Source: Ulota crispa (Eukaryota; Streptophyta; Bryopsida; Orthotrichales; Orthotrichaceae). Taken from it: a stretch of DNA of 64,000 nt. The stretch covers positions 35,773,060-35,837,059 of the forward strand of contig OY987243.1 in the NCBI GenBank assembly GCA_963920765.1, given 5' to 3'. A program made the position numbers and the translations under genes. The notes beneath the pieces were generated by a model. That model worked only from the letters and a program-made list of their open reading frames with translations. It was not told the DNA's origin and did not search any database. Numbering within the stretch: the stretch's first letter is position 1; each line of letters starts with the position of its first letter. Positions 1 through 10,159 of the stretch are shown here, one piece after another.

Positions 1-2068
1 CGCGGTCACTGATGCTGTCGCCAGCAACTATGGCGGCGTTGCGGCGTACGATTTGGGCACCGCGGACCGGGTGTACTTCGCTCGCTTGGGTGGCGTTGGC
101 GTTGCCGCAGGTTCCCATTCTTCCTTTATTCGGTTGAATTGTGCCTTTTACATCATTTCTTTGAACCATAACTCGACCTAATTTTGTCTCTTTTAAATGT
201 GCCCTGAACAAACGATCAAGTCGGTTATCAGATGAACACCTAAAGCGGTGAGGTATAGAGTTCAGTAACCGTCTCTTTTAGCAAACGTTGCACTACAAGA
301 ATTTGGAGTGAATTTTTTCTTGCAACAACAAAATGGAAGGACGAACAATAATACACTTCAAAACATATTTTTTTTCAGTTTTATAGAAAATTGCTATGAT
401 TTTTGGATGCGAGAGGTAAGGAGGTTTCACTATAAAGCCACTAGATGCGTAAATACAGGCTTCTATGTTGATAAAAATGGTCTCCAACTCACCATATATT
501 GAAGGGAAAATTTCATGGATACTCCTGAAGTTTGCAATATTTGCATAGATACCCCTGCTTTTTCAGAAATTGCACAAATACTCTTGGACCAACATTTTCA
601 GGTGTTTGTTTTGTTGTGCATGCCACTTCCCTTCTTCCTTTGTGCGCACGTTGCTTCTTTTTTGTTTCTTTACCTTCCCTTCTTCAACATTGGTCATGAA
701 GGAAGTACGAGCACAACAAATAAATGCCTAAAAATTATGGTCCAAGGGTGTTTGTGCAATTTCTGAAAAAGCAGGGGTATCTATGCAAAAATTGCAAACT
801 TCAGGGGTATCCATGAAATTTTCCCTATATTCAAATCCCTGAAATTTATGAACCAATATCCACTTTTAGCTCACAAACTCTGTTAATTCTCTCAACCCTT
901 ATTACAAGTGCTGTATCTATATATACTAAAAACCTGTTTTGCGCATGTCCTTAATTGCACAATGTTTGAACGAGCCTCAGTCTGAGGATGGGACCATTTA
1001 TCATATCGAAGTGGTCATCATCTTACCATCTTAAATTGCCTTCTACAGAGGCGGTTCTTCAAAGAGAGCCCCTACCTTAAATCAAAATCATGGATCATTA
1101 GTAAAACATCTATGGCAATTGCAATTTGGCATTTTTCTTTTCATCTACTATTGAAAGTGAAGCCATGTTTGCTGAGTGCCTGTGGGACCATTTATCATAT
1201 CAAAGTGGTCATCATCTTACCATCTTATATTGCCTTCTATGGTGGCGGTTCTTCAAAAAGCCCTTACCTTAATTCAAAATCGTGGATTATTAATAGGAAA
1301 ACATCTATGGTGATTAGTATTCAGCATTTTCTTTTAATCTACTATTGAGAGTGAAGTTATGTTCGCTGAGTGCCGACGGGTATTGCAGGAGAGAAGTTCA
1401 GTCCCAACGACATAGCTGTGAACCACAAGACGGGGGACGTCTATGTGACGAACTCCGTGGGCAATTTTCTGTGGAAGGTGACAGAGGACGGGACGCCATC
1501 TGTGTTCGTAAAGAACGAGACCCTCACTCAACCAATAATTGTGGACAGTTTTCAGCATGTTGGTCTCAATGGCATAGTGCATCAATCAAGAAAATACCTG
1601 CTTGCAGTTCAAACGAATTCAGGAGCGCTGTTCCGAGTAGGCGTGGAGGATAAGAGTGTTCACAAAGTGATCATGAAGGAGACTCTCCCAATGGCCGATG
1701 GTCTGGTACTTCGTGAAGACGGCACACTTGTGGTTGTCTCCGCTGCCAAAGTATGGCTCGTAGGAAGTGCCAGCAATTGGATGGCTGCCAATGTGGTCGA
1801 CACTGTTCCGCTGAATTATTCGGATGTGACAACAGCAGCCGCTGTGAAGAGAGGCTCAACGTTCATTCTCCAATCCCATCTTCTTGACATGTTTGCAAAC
1901 CAGCCCAGGGAAGAATTTGAGATTCGTGAGCTCGAGTTCCCAGCAGAATTTACTGAAGGCGATCCAGTGTGGCTGATCATTCTCATTGTCGTGGTTGTTG
2001 TGGTTGTGTCGTTGTGGAGATTCCAGATGGGTCACTTTTACGAGCAGTACCGTCGTAAGAGAGTTTGA
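1..2068 (+). CDS. Calcium-dependent phosphotriesterase / SMP-30-like beta-propeller membrane protein (5'-truncated by window)
   Basis: Two exons are visible: 1-110 (reading frame starts at base 2) and 1389-2068. The GT donor is at 111-112 and the AG acceptor at 1387-1388. The phase-1 junction restores a glycine, giving a continuous GVAAGEKFSPNDIAVN reading. The conserved NDIAV...GDVYVTNS...LWKV stretch and later LNGIV...ADGLVLREDGTL blades are typical of plant SMP-30/gluconolactonase or strictosidine-synthase-like propeller proteins. The N-terminal part lies outside the window. A run of about 19 hydrophobic residues (LIILIVVVVVVVSLW) followed by a basic tail (YRRKRV) is a C-terminal membrane anchor, with the propeller probably on the lumenal or extracellular side. 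Catalytic activity is not known for this plant group and none is claimed. The open frame preceding base 1389 runs back to about 1370, but that is intron sequence. The 1278-bp intron holds a transposon and a tandem duplication. Confidence 0.85.
504..825. mobile_element. Mutator-like MITE inside an intron, ~90-bp inverted repeats, 9-bp TSD
   Basis: The element starts GGGAAAATTTCATGGATAC and ends with the reverse complement. The two arms match over roughly 90 bases, including the segments TTTGCAATATTTGCATAGAT and AATTGCACAAATACTC. Flanks are TATATTGAA (495-503) and TATATTCAA (826-834), a 9-bp direct duplication with one mismatch, as expected for Mutator-like (MULE) insertions. The centre has no coding capacity that I recognise. 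It sits wholly within the intron of the propeller-protein gene. Confidence 0.75.
991..1378 (+). repeat. 194-bp tandem duplication at the 3' end of the intron
   Basis: Two head-to-tail units (about 991-1184 and 1185-1378) start GGACCATTTATCATATC and end GCTGAGTGCC. They share most of their length, with scattered substitutions and small indels. Only the second unit runs directly into the used splice acceptor (TATTGCAG, ending at 1388). Confidence 0.8.
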
Positions 2069-2438
2069 ATGATCCATCGACCAGGTACGAATTGTTTATA
2101 TCGTGCATTGGTATGTTGGACGTCATGTACTGAATACTCGGTTCAAGTGCCGAATTGTTGAGTGAGGGTTGTTGTGCTTCTGTAACGTAGCGATGCTGTC
2201 TGTGCCGAACTAGGTTTGCATCAGTTCAAAATTGCAAATGTAATGTATAGTAATATGTGCATGGAAGCTATCTATACAGATTTACTGGAAGTGAGATTTT
2301 TAGCGGGTATTCCAATTGTATAAAGCGCACCGAAGCCGCACCGTCGAGCTCTCATTCCAGCAGGTTCGACCTTGCAAGCTTTGAGGTGGTTAACGGGGTT
2401 GTGACACTCGATATTTGATGCATTTCTTCTTTAAATGA

Positions 2439-2444
2439 AATAAA
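2439..2444 (+). terminator. Putative polyadenylation signal AATAAA
   Basis: A canonical AATAAA lies 371 bases after the stop codon of the propeller protein, followed by T/GT-rich sequence (TGTTTGTGTATGTTTTAG). It is a plausible 3' end for that transcript. The call rests on motif and position only. Confidence 0.4.
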
Positions 2445-3931
2445 AACTCTGAATGTTTGTGTATGTTTTAGTGCATATTCAGAAGGTTCTATAGAACCCA
2501 AGCTTATTATCTGACTTCAATGATTTGTAGTATATGGATGTTTTGAAATCTGTCACCCTTTTACTGGTGTTTACTAATTCTTGGTAAGTGTTGACACAAT
2601 ATGCAACCTTAGGTTTTGAATTTGGTATCAAAATGAGGCTCTTATAATTTTCCTTTGGACAAAACCATGCCCAATCTCTCATTCTCTCAAAGTTGCGCAA
2701 ACAATGAGTAGTTTCAATACTTTTGTGAATTGTGGTAGTGCAGTGATGGGGGACCCCAAACTTGCATGCATGTAGTTGCACCTAATAGTGGACTATGTTT
2801 TTTTAGCATTGTTCTTATTCTTAAATTGTCTTGGTTTTGTTGGGTTGTGCAAGAGGATTCTATCTTCTTAGAGTGTAAATTTTGGGCATTGTATAGATTT
2901 TCAAAGTGCTCATTGTAGTGGTGTTAAAAACTGACTCCTAAACAACATACAATGTAGGTGAAAAATTGCCAAGTGTTGGTTTTGTAATAAGGTTGCAATT
3001 GTATGTAGTTACCATTATAACATTACTCAAGAATGAAGATATAGTGTTATTTGAGTTCATGCATCAAAGAACAATTCAAGTAACAAAGTAATTAAGGATT
3101 AAAGTAACGGAAAATAACAAAAACAGGCGTGACAAATGGTAGTATATCAAAAATTGGCCTAACATTAAATAATATCAAAAGTAGGCCTCACCAAATATAA
3201 AAAATAAGCCTTGTTGCTATGGTGGTCAAATTATTGTGTATATCAAATTGGTTTGTGACAACTTGCCTATAATGACCAAGTCCACTGCATTAATTACAAT
3301 GTGCATGCTATTTGGAATTCTTTAATTCCTTATTCCTTGATAGAATTTGTGCATGCTATAGATGGCAACATAATGATATCCCATGTCATTATGATGCCAG
3401 TGTACTTTTGAATGTAAGAAGAGAACCATATTTACTTATGTGCACAAGTATTTCACAATTGCGTGTTGCCAAGAAGTGTATGAAGAGGTTGTACATCCTT
3501 TGTTGCAAAGGGACCTTTGGGAATTAGAAGAAGAGAAGGTTAAGTTTGATGAAACTATGCTTCCACAAAGTACCTATCAACCACTAGGTTAACCCAAGGA
3601 AAAATGCACTTGTACTAAGGAATACCAAATTCTATAGCGCTCTCTACATTGCAATTGATGAGGTGGTCTTGGTCACTACAAGCAAAGGGGTGTTAGGATT
3701 GGAACTTTTCATGGAAGGCTTTGAAAATAGGGCATGAAATTTAGGATAACCAATCATGTCATTAAAATTTCCTCTTTCTATTTCTTTTGAAAAATCAAAG
3801 AAATTGATTGGATTTTGAGAAACTTCTTCATGTTAGGAGTCCCTTTCGTTGAATCTCTCCCACTATCATTTAAAAAGAAAAACTTGCATGTAGTTACAAA
3901 AGAGTGTTTATTTTTCTTTTATTTTTCTAAT
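2445..3931. other. Intergenic, nothing recognised
   Basis: AT-rich sequence with short open frames that lack coding character. No gene, tRNA or clear terminal inverted repeat was seen. Confidence 0.5.
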
Positions 3932-3935
3932 TTAA

Positions 3936-4179
3936 CCCTTAAACAACCAAGCAACCATAGGACATAATATGTACGGTGTTGTATAACTGGCATTTGCTAA
4001 TAATATATATTATTAATTTGGGATCTTGACTACCTCACTAGACTGAACAGCATTGATCTATATTATGACTTCCTTGTTGATCTCAAAGGTAGTAAAGGTG
4101 TGGATGCATTCCAAATACAAAAAAATACATTGTATTGTATTGCTTACTAGTTACTACGGGCTGCTCAAAAGTTTAAGGG
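3936..4179. mobile_element. TTAA-flanked inverted-repeat element (244 bp)
   Basis: TTAA lies at both ends (3932-3935 and 4180-4183). The left terminus is CCCTTAAAC and the right terminus the imperfect inverse GTTTAAGGG. The interior matches copies at 16481, 21684 and 21926, sharing stretches such as GGATCTTGACTACCTCACTA and TGTTGATCTCAAA. It is non-coding. The TTAA target and CCCT start resemble piggyBac-type elements, but superfamily assignment is inference. Confidence 0.7.
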
Positions 4180-4296
4180 TTAATTTGCCAAGTCTAGTAT
4201 CCTTCAACCTAAACTTTTCTTACAACATTTTAGTCTTTCAAGCTTCAACCCACTCACCGTAGTTTTCATGAGACCCATCGAACAATTATCACAATA

Positions 4297-4473
4297 GGGG
4301 GTTTCAGATATCTCAAAAAAACAATGAACTAATGGACGTGAAAGAGTTTTCATTCACCGCGGTGAACGTGCTGTCACAACCTCTGAAGGTTGTCATGGCT
4401 CATTCACTCCGGATTTTCACAAATCTCATTCACGTGAACGATTTTGGTGCAGAATGGTATAATTGAAGCCCCC
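4297..4473. mobile_element. TA-flanked GGGGGTTTCA MITE (177 bp), copy 1
   Basis: Starts GGGGGTTTCAGATAT and ends TTGAAGCCCCC, with the dinucleotide TA on both sides (4295-4296 and 4474-4475). The interior is in reverse orientation to the two copies at 30.2-30.6 kb, sharing TTCACCxxGTGAACG-like and TCATGGCTCATTCAC-like segments. TA duplication points to a Tc1/mariner-type mechanism (inference). Confidence 0.65.
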
Positions 4474-4784
4474 TACGATGATGCAAATTTGAGGTGACTG
4501 TCAATAAACATGTACTTTATTGTTGATTTCCAAGGTTTCCAAAATCTAACATACTTGGGATAGAGCACCACAAGATTACCCTTACTTAGCACAACAAATG
4601 CACATGAATGGAGTTTTGACAACAGCTTGCATGCTCAAGATCTCAGATAGAAATGGGATACCTTGAGAGCCTTTGAAATACATAAATATTGTTAAAACTG
4701 GATCTCATCCAATTGTAACCAAATATGGAGTACAGACTATTGAAAGTCCCTAAGTAGCAACATAACAACCCAAGAACTTCTTTG

Positions 4785-5027
4785 AACGCATTATTCATTA
4801 AATTGGGAAAAAGCTTACACTTTGGGACTTTTGAAAATTTCACTTTTAAGAGTTTTCACATGATTTAGAGTGAGTACTATGATGATTTTTTCAAGACATC
4901 AATGATGAAATACCTTACAAGAAATATCAAATTGCCAAAATATTCTAACAAATGCAAAATTTAGCATTCCCAAAATCCCAAATTACATATTGGGAGATGT
5001 TTTTTCCAATTTAATGAATAACGCATT
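4785..5027. mobile_element. 4-bp-TSD MITE (AACGC...ATTC termini), copy 1
   Basis: Left end AACGCATTATTCATTAAATT; right end the near-exact inverse (AATTTAATGAATAACGCATT). Flanking tetranucleotides are TTTG (4781-4784) and TCTG (5028-5031), a 4-bp duplication with one mismatch. The interior ACACTTTGGGACTTTTG matches the subterminal part of the other copies. Confidence 0.65.
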
Positions 5028-5031
5028 TCTG

Positions 5032-6488
5032 GCAAAACGAAAAACAGTGGGAGACACTTGTAAAACACTGAAATAAATATATTCATGTTAGAAAATATAC
5101 AAAACTCTAGAAAGAGTACACGCAAAATATGGGAAAATTTCAACATTTAGAATCAAAGAAAGTCCATATTTACATGAGTAGTTCATAAGTAGTGAAATGA
5201 ACGCCATATTTGCTGTCGGTACTGAGGTTTATTGGATGGAAATAGTGCCATTGAAATGATAGCTGGTGCCTGGTAGTGGTGACTGATGAGGAAGTAAAAT
5301 GGCACACAAACTATACCGTTAACCTTGTCAATGCACCCAGTCTTCATCCTCGAAAGCGTTCATTGAGCAGGTTCTGTACATTTTATCAATGCTAATTTTA
5401 TTCCAAAAGATCATGGAAGTCTGAACAATCTTCATTTCTCAATACTTAGAGAGATATTGCAACGGACTTGCACTGCTTTGCAAAGAAGACTAAAGCCTTG
5501 CTATTGCACAGCTGCATCCACCGGCAAGCCCTGGAGGCCAACAGCCCAATTACATACAAGACTTTCAGAAGTGAAGCAAGTAAAGAGCCACAATTACAAC
5601 AACTGCCAGATCAAAAAAATAAGCAAGTTGACAAATGTCCGTGATAAGCGAGGAGCTCCGTGACAGGCGCCTTCACTCCAGCAACCGGTGTTTGGAGCAA
5701 TCGCCCACAAAGAGGCGATGCATATATGTTCAACTCCCGTGAGATTTTTGACTCGTTTAGAATTCGAATGCCTCATTAAGCTCAGATCTGAGATGCTTGT
5801 GGATATTCTCAGCAACATTACCAAATATACTAGTCTTGCTTCAAACAAGAAGACTGAAAGGTAACGAGGGAGGATCACTGACTACCTAGCGCCGCCATAG
5901 CGCGCTACCCAACCCACGTTCTAAAACATCCAGATTATGTATAGATGAGCATTGCACAATCATCAACACCTGAACATAGATTCGAAAATTATTTAATACA
6001 CACAAAAACGTTGACCTCTCCTAACTTGATCCCAACGATGATATTTGAGGTGAAACAACCAGGATACTCATAGATCTTGTTTGCAAGTCAAGGTATGCGT
6101 ACGAGAACCACTGCTGATAATGACTTCAATATCTTTACTGACAATAGGCCGCAGGCCAACAACAACACACAAAGAACATCATATACAATATAATAGCTCC
6201 TGGCTCCATATACCACATAATCACAAGATTATACGGCCCACTAAAGTCGACCGTGTTGGGAAGCTAGTTCGTAAGGTCATAACGAAAGGTCCCTCCCTTG
6301 AAGAACCATAGAAAACACTAGTAAGAGCCAAGAGTCGTAACTTACTAGAATATCAGAACTCACGCAAGACTGGCATGTGCCACTAAATGGTACATCAACT
6401 GAGTCACTAAACCACCTCGGTAGGCAATTAATTATCCTTCTTCTGCTCCGTCCACTGGCTCATGCTCGTCGCCCCGTGCATGGCGTTC
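5032..6488. other. Gene-free stretch between a MITE and the 6.5-kb gene
   Basis: Less AT-rich than its surroundings in places, with short open frames on both strands that show no recognisable protein family. The last few hundred bases probably include the 3' UTR of the minus-strand gene ending at 6489. No RNA gene or terminal inverted repeat was recognised. Confidence 0.4.
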
Positions 6489-6848
6489 TTAAAGGTCGTA
6501 GAACGTGACAGCACCACCGTCTCTCTTGAAGTTCCCGTTGAAGCACCAGTTGATGAAGCCGCCATCACCGAGCAGAGTGAAGTGCCCGCGCTTGAAAACG
6601 TCCACCTCGTAGCCAACTGTGCCGTAGACGAAGGGCTTCAACTCGATGTGAGTGTGCGCGCACTCCTCGAAGTGCTGCAAGTGCTGAGGGTGCACCACCA
6701 TGACGTTGTGCTTGGGGTACACGCTACGCATGTGACTCACGATAGCTTTGAGCGCTTCGTCTTGGGGCATGGTCAAAATGTTGATGTTCTTGAGAGTATC
6801 TGATACATCCTGCCCGGTCAAGTTGAGGTTAACGTTGGCTGACGCCAT
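6489..6848 (-). CDS. Small conserved-looking cytosolic protein of unknown function (119 aa)
   Basis: A single-exon frame beginning ATG at 6848 with coding-like base composition, GC-richer than its flanks. The protein has no signal peptide or membrane segment. The N-terminal half (VNLNLTGQDVSDTLKNINIL) looks helical. The C-terminal part is rich in glycine and aromatics: GYEVDVFKRGHFTLLGDGG, then FINWCFNGNFKRDGG, then VTFYDL. That suggests a beta-rich fold with a repeated aromatic/glycine signature. I do not recognise the family and assign no function. Support for a real gene comes from the TATA box about 195 bases upstream of the ATG, the codon usage and the uninterrupted frame. The ATG context (CTGCTCAGCGATGG on the coding strand) is plausible. 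Confidence 0.75.
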   Translation of the reverse strand: MASANVNLNLTGQDVSDTLKNINILTMPQDEALKAIVSHMRSVYPKHNVMVVHPQHLQHFEECAHTHIELKPFVYGTVGYEVDVFKRGHFTLLGDGGFINWCFNGNFKRDGGAVTFYDL

Positions 6849-7040
6849 CGCTGAGCAGTTGCAGCTAGCTAGCTTCCCAAATGTCTCAAGTGTCGTTAGT
6901 TCAATGCAATGGAAGGGCCTCCCTCGCAGACAACTTAGTTCCGAGCTTGTACATCGCTTGCTAGCGTTGCAGATCGATCTCAGATCTCAGGTCTGAAAGC
7001 GGAGGAACTAGACTGTGTCGTTCCTCATGGAGCGATGTGC

Positions 7041-7048
7041 TTATATAG
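7041..7048 (-). promoter_or_regulatory. TATA box (CTATATAA) of the 6.5-kb gene
   Basis: On the minus strand the sequence reads CACTATATAAGCAC, a good plant TATA element. It lies 193 bases upstream of the ATG at 6848, so transcription would start around 7010 and give a 5' UTR of about 160 bases. The region immediately distal (7081-7309) is a transposon, so the native upstream promoter is displaced. Confidence 0.6.
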
Positions 7049-7080
7049 TGCGGAACTGATGGGAGTGAGTGGACGACAAG

Positions 7081-7309
7081 AACGTCATATTCGTTAAATT
7101 GGGAAATTTGTTCGAATTTGGGACTTCTGCAGGTTTAAGGTGACCACCTCAAATCGAGCTCTAGGTTTAAGCAACGTTTTGTGGTACACGTGTCCTCACT
7201 TGCGAGGAGGACAAGGGAAAAAATCTCTGATATCTTCAAATCTAGCTTCAAATCTTAAGGTGAAGTTCAATTTGGAACCGCGTTTTCCCAATTTAACGAA
7301 TATGGCGTT
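7081..7309. mobile_element. 4-bp-TSD MITE, copy 2, inserted just upstream of a TATA box
   Basis: Left end AACGTCATATTCGTTAAATT, right end AATTTAACGAATATGGCGTT. Flanked by CAAG on both sides (7077-7080 and 7310-7313), a perfect 4-bp duplication. 229 bp, non-coding, with the interior ACACGTGTCCTCACTTG motif shared by the other copies. Confidence 0.85.
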
Positions 7310-7703
7310 CAAGGCTTGACGGCTGGTAACAGGTAGGGATGGAGCAGATGTTAAGTTCCTCAAGGGCGGCGTTGCTCAAGGAGAGGCCAGATCCGGCGCT
7401 AGCTAGGGAAGTGATGGGGCCGGGTTGCTATCGATAAATCCTTTGTCTGCAACTTTGTTGCAGACTTGCAGAGTCTTTAAAAATAGGCAGCGCTTTTGAG
7501 GGAGAGTTCCACGTGGCCAGAAGAGTGAGAACTGACAAGAGACTAGGATCCAATGATGGTTTGAACTTGGGCGGGTTTTACTACACATGCATAGACACTT
7601 GGATCTCTACTCAGGCACTTCTTCTCACTTCCCAAAATCTTAGCATTTTCTTGCTCACTTTGGGGTCCCGTGCGGCATTTTACCGCGTAGCGGAATTACC
7701 CCT

Positions 7704-7952
7704 AACGCCATATTCGTTAATTTGGGAAAAATTGTACATTTTAGGACTTTCAGAATTTTGATATGAAGGTTTTAGGTGGCCTCCTAAAACCTACACGTGT
7801 CCTCACTTGAGAGGAGGAATTTGCGAGGGAAAAAATCTTACTTGCTTGGACTGAATCTGATACCTTTGAATTTGGTTTAAAGTAACTTTTTGGGTTTCAA
7901 GTGGAATACAAAGTGGGACACCTATTTTTCCCAAATTAACGAATATGAGGTT
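7704..7952. mobile_element. 4-bp-TSD MITE, copy 3
   Basis: Left end AACGCCATATTCGTTAATTT; right end the inverse (AAATTAACGAATATGAGGTT). Flanked by CCCT at 7700-7703 and 7953-7956. 249 bp, same orientation as copy 2, sharing ACACGTGTCCTCACTTG and GAGGAGGAATTTGCGAGG. Confidence 0.85.
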
Positions 7953-7986
7953 CCCTAAGCCATTGTACTAGAATATGCCATTTTAA

Positions 7987-8212
7987 CCCCTGAAGGGCCC
8001 TTGGGCTCTGGAGATACGATACCAAATACGGTCACAACCAATATTCGAAAGTTTGAATCAGCTAGAAATTAAATGTTACAACCATACATATTGGAAGGGT
8101 TGTATGATGGTGGGTGCATAAATCTTTTTGAAAAGCTCTCAAAGCAACTCAAATACGCCTGTACATACAACCGTACATATGGCCCGCAAAATGCTTTCGG
8201 GCCATTCAGGGG
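7987..8212. mobile_element. TTAA-flanked inverted-repeat element (226 bp)
   Basis: TTAA at 7983-7986 and 8213-8216. Termini CCCCTGAAGGGCCC and GGGCCATTCAGGGG. The interior contains ACAACCATACATATTG and matches copies at 52939-53153 and the split copy at 36703/39846. Non-coding. Confidence 0.8.
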
Positions 8213-8216
8213 TTAA

Positions 8217-9317
8217 CGAAGTTGACATCAACAACAACTGAGTTGCTCTTGCTTGTGAATCTCGTTCAAAATTTTGGACATTTTGAAGAACAACAGTGCA
8301 GTCAAAATCTATTTTGAGCTTAGAGCTGGTTTCCATTGGGGGCTAGAGGGTCCATGTCTGGACCAATAGCCTCTAGCTCTGCAAAAGTTAACTAATAGTC
8401 CTAGACCTTCCAGACCATGGACAGTAGCTTGCTTTCAAAAATGTACTCTGCAACTTTGTATCAAGTTTTCAAAGTTTTTTTTTTTTCTACAAGTGGTCAA
8501 CCTGGATGTCTAATCTAGTTTTGGTCCCTAATGGAAACTGGTCCTTAGCACATCTCTTGCAACCCTCCAAATGTCTAGGTCCCTCCAACTCCTCTCTATC
8601 CGTTTTAGAGGGAGAGCCCACTTGTATCCCCAACAGTGCAACTCACTAAGTATAGTGCCAACCAATCATAAGTCAAAGAATTTCTAAAAGCAATAAAGCA
8701 AGCTATGATCACCATAAAAAATAGCTTGTAGAGGGTTTAGAGGTCCCATTCAAATAAGCCATATTGAAGGGGAAGATAAATGTAGAGGTTGACACCATGA
8801 TAATTGATTGCTTTTCGTCCGCATTTGAGCATGGCCTAAATATTTGGAGGGTCACGGCAACATTTAATTTCTTGGCAAATTTTTGCCTAAATCTTACCTT
8901 GAAAGTGAGATGGCAATCACTACACTAAGAAATTTCAATGAAATTTTGGATGAAATTGCCATATCCCTACTTGAGTTGAAACCTAGTTTGCCATATTTTG
9001 GATGAAAATAGCTTATATTAGTAGTTTTTTGGATGAACTTTTGCTCATAATTCATTTATTCCAATTTTAGCTAAACTTTCCTTACATGCCCACATTCTGG
9101 GGTGCGGGTCGCTCTACCGGTCTACCTTGACAAAAACAAAAATTGAACCCTGGGTTGCAGGAGACGCTCTTACAGTTGAGGTGCGGGCGCCAAATTTAAT
9201 TTACCCTCTTGCAGTGATGTCATTGACAAACAAAGCTGTCGGTACAATTTCCATTTGAAGTGTGCGGACTGTGAACTGATGTGCATGCGCTCCATGCATG
9301 CTAGTGCTCTTGTATCA
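8217..9317. other. Intergenic, possible tRNA-derived SINE relic
   Basis: No gene seen. On the minus strand, about 9110-9200 reads as a tRNA-like head: TAAGAGCGTCTCCTGCAA, then a B-box-like GGGTTCAATTTTT. That hints at a decayed SINE, but no complete element could be delimited. Confidence 0.3.
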
Positions 9318-10156
9318 TCCTAGAGTCTCGGGCTTCCATCCATCCAATACAGACTGCTATCGGAGTCCCAGGCTTCCATCCATCCAATACAGACTACTAT
9401 CGGAGTCCCGGGCTTCCATCCATCCAGTACAGACTGCTATGATTAGAGTCTCAGGTTTCCATCCATCCAGTATAGACAGCTATTGGAGTCCTGGGCTTCC
9501 ATCCATCCAATACAGACTGCTATGATTAGAGTCCCAGGCTTCCATCCATCCAGTACAGACTGCTATCAAAGTCCCAGGCTTCCATCCATCCAATACAGAC
9601 TGCTATGATTGGAATTCCAGGCTTCCATCCATCCAATACAGACTGCTATGATTGGAATTCTAGGCTTCCATCCATCCAGTACAGACTGCTATGATTGGAG
9701 TCCCATGCTTCCATTCATCCAGTATAAACTGCTATTAAAGTCCTAGGCTTCCATCCATCCAATACAGACTGCTATGATTGGAGTCCTAAGCTTCCATCCA
9801 TTTAATATAGACTGCTATGATTGGAGTTCTAGGCTTCCATCCATCCAGTATAGACTACTATTGGAGTCCCGGGCTTCCATCCATCCAGTACAGACTGTTA
9901 TGATTGGAATCCCAGGCTTCCATCCATCCAGTACAGACTGCTATGATTGGAGTCCCATGCTTCCATTCATCCAGTATAGAGTGCTATGATTGGAGTTCCA
10001 GGCTTCCATCCATCCAGTATAGACAGCTATCGGAGTCTTGGGCTTCCATCCACCTAGTACAGACTGATATGATTGGAGTCCTGGGCTTCCATCCATCTAA
10101 TACAGACTGATATGATTGGAGTCCTGGGCTTCCATCCATCTAGTACAGACAGCTAT
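9318..10156 (+). repeat. Minisatellite, 40/43-bp units
   Basis: About 20 head-to-tail copies of a unit with the core GGCTTCCATCCATCCAGTAC followed by AGACTGCTATGATTGGAGTC. Two length variants alternate irregularly, 43 bp with TGATT and about 40 bp without it. Several point variants (CAATAC/CAGTAC, CCCAGG/CCCGGG/CCTGGG) recur in blocks, showing higher-order duplication. Open frames crossing it are repeat translations and not genes. Confidence 0.95.
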
Positions 10157-10159
10157 TTG

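Noticed and set aside
9298..10110. Open frames with repeated FHPSNTDCY-like residues
   Set aside because: They are translations of the 40/43-bp minisatellite and break whenever unit length changes.
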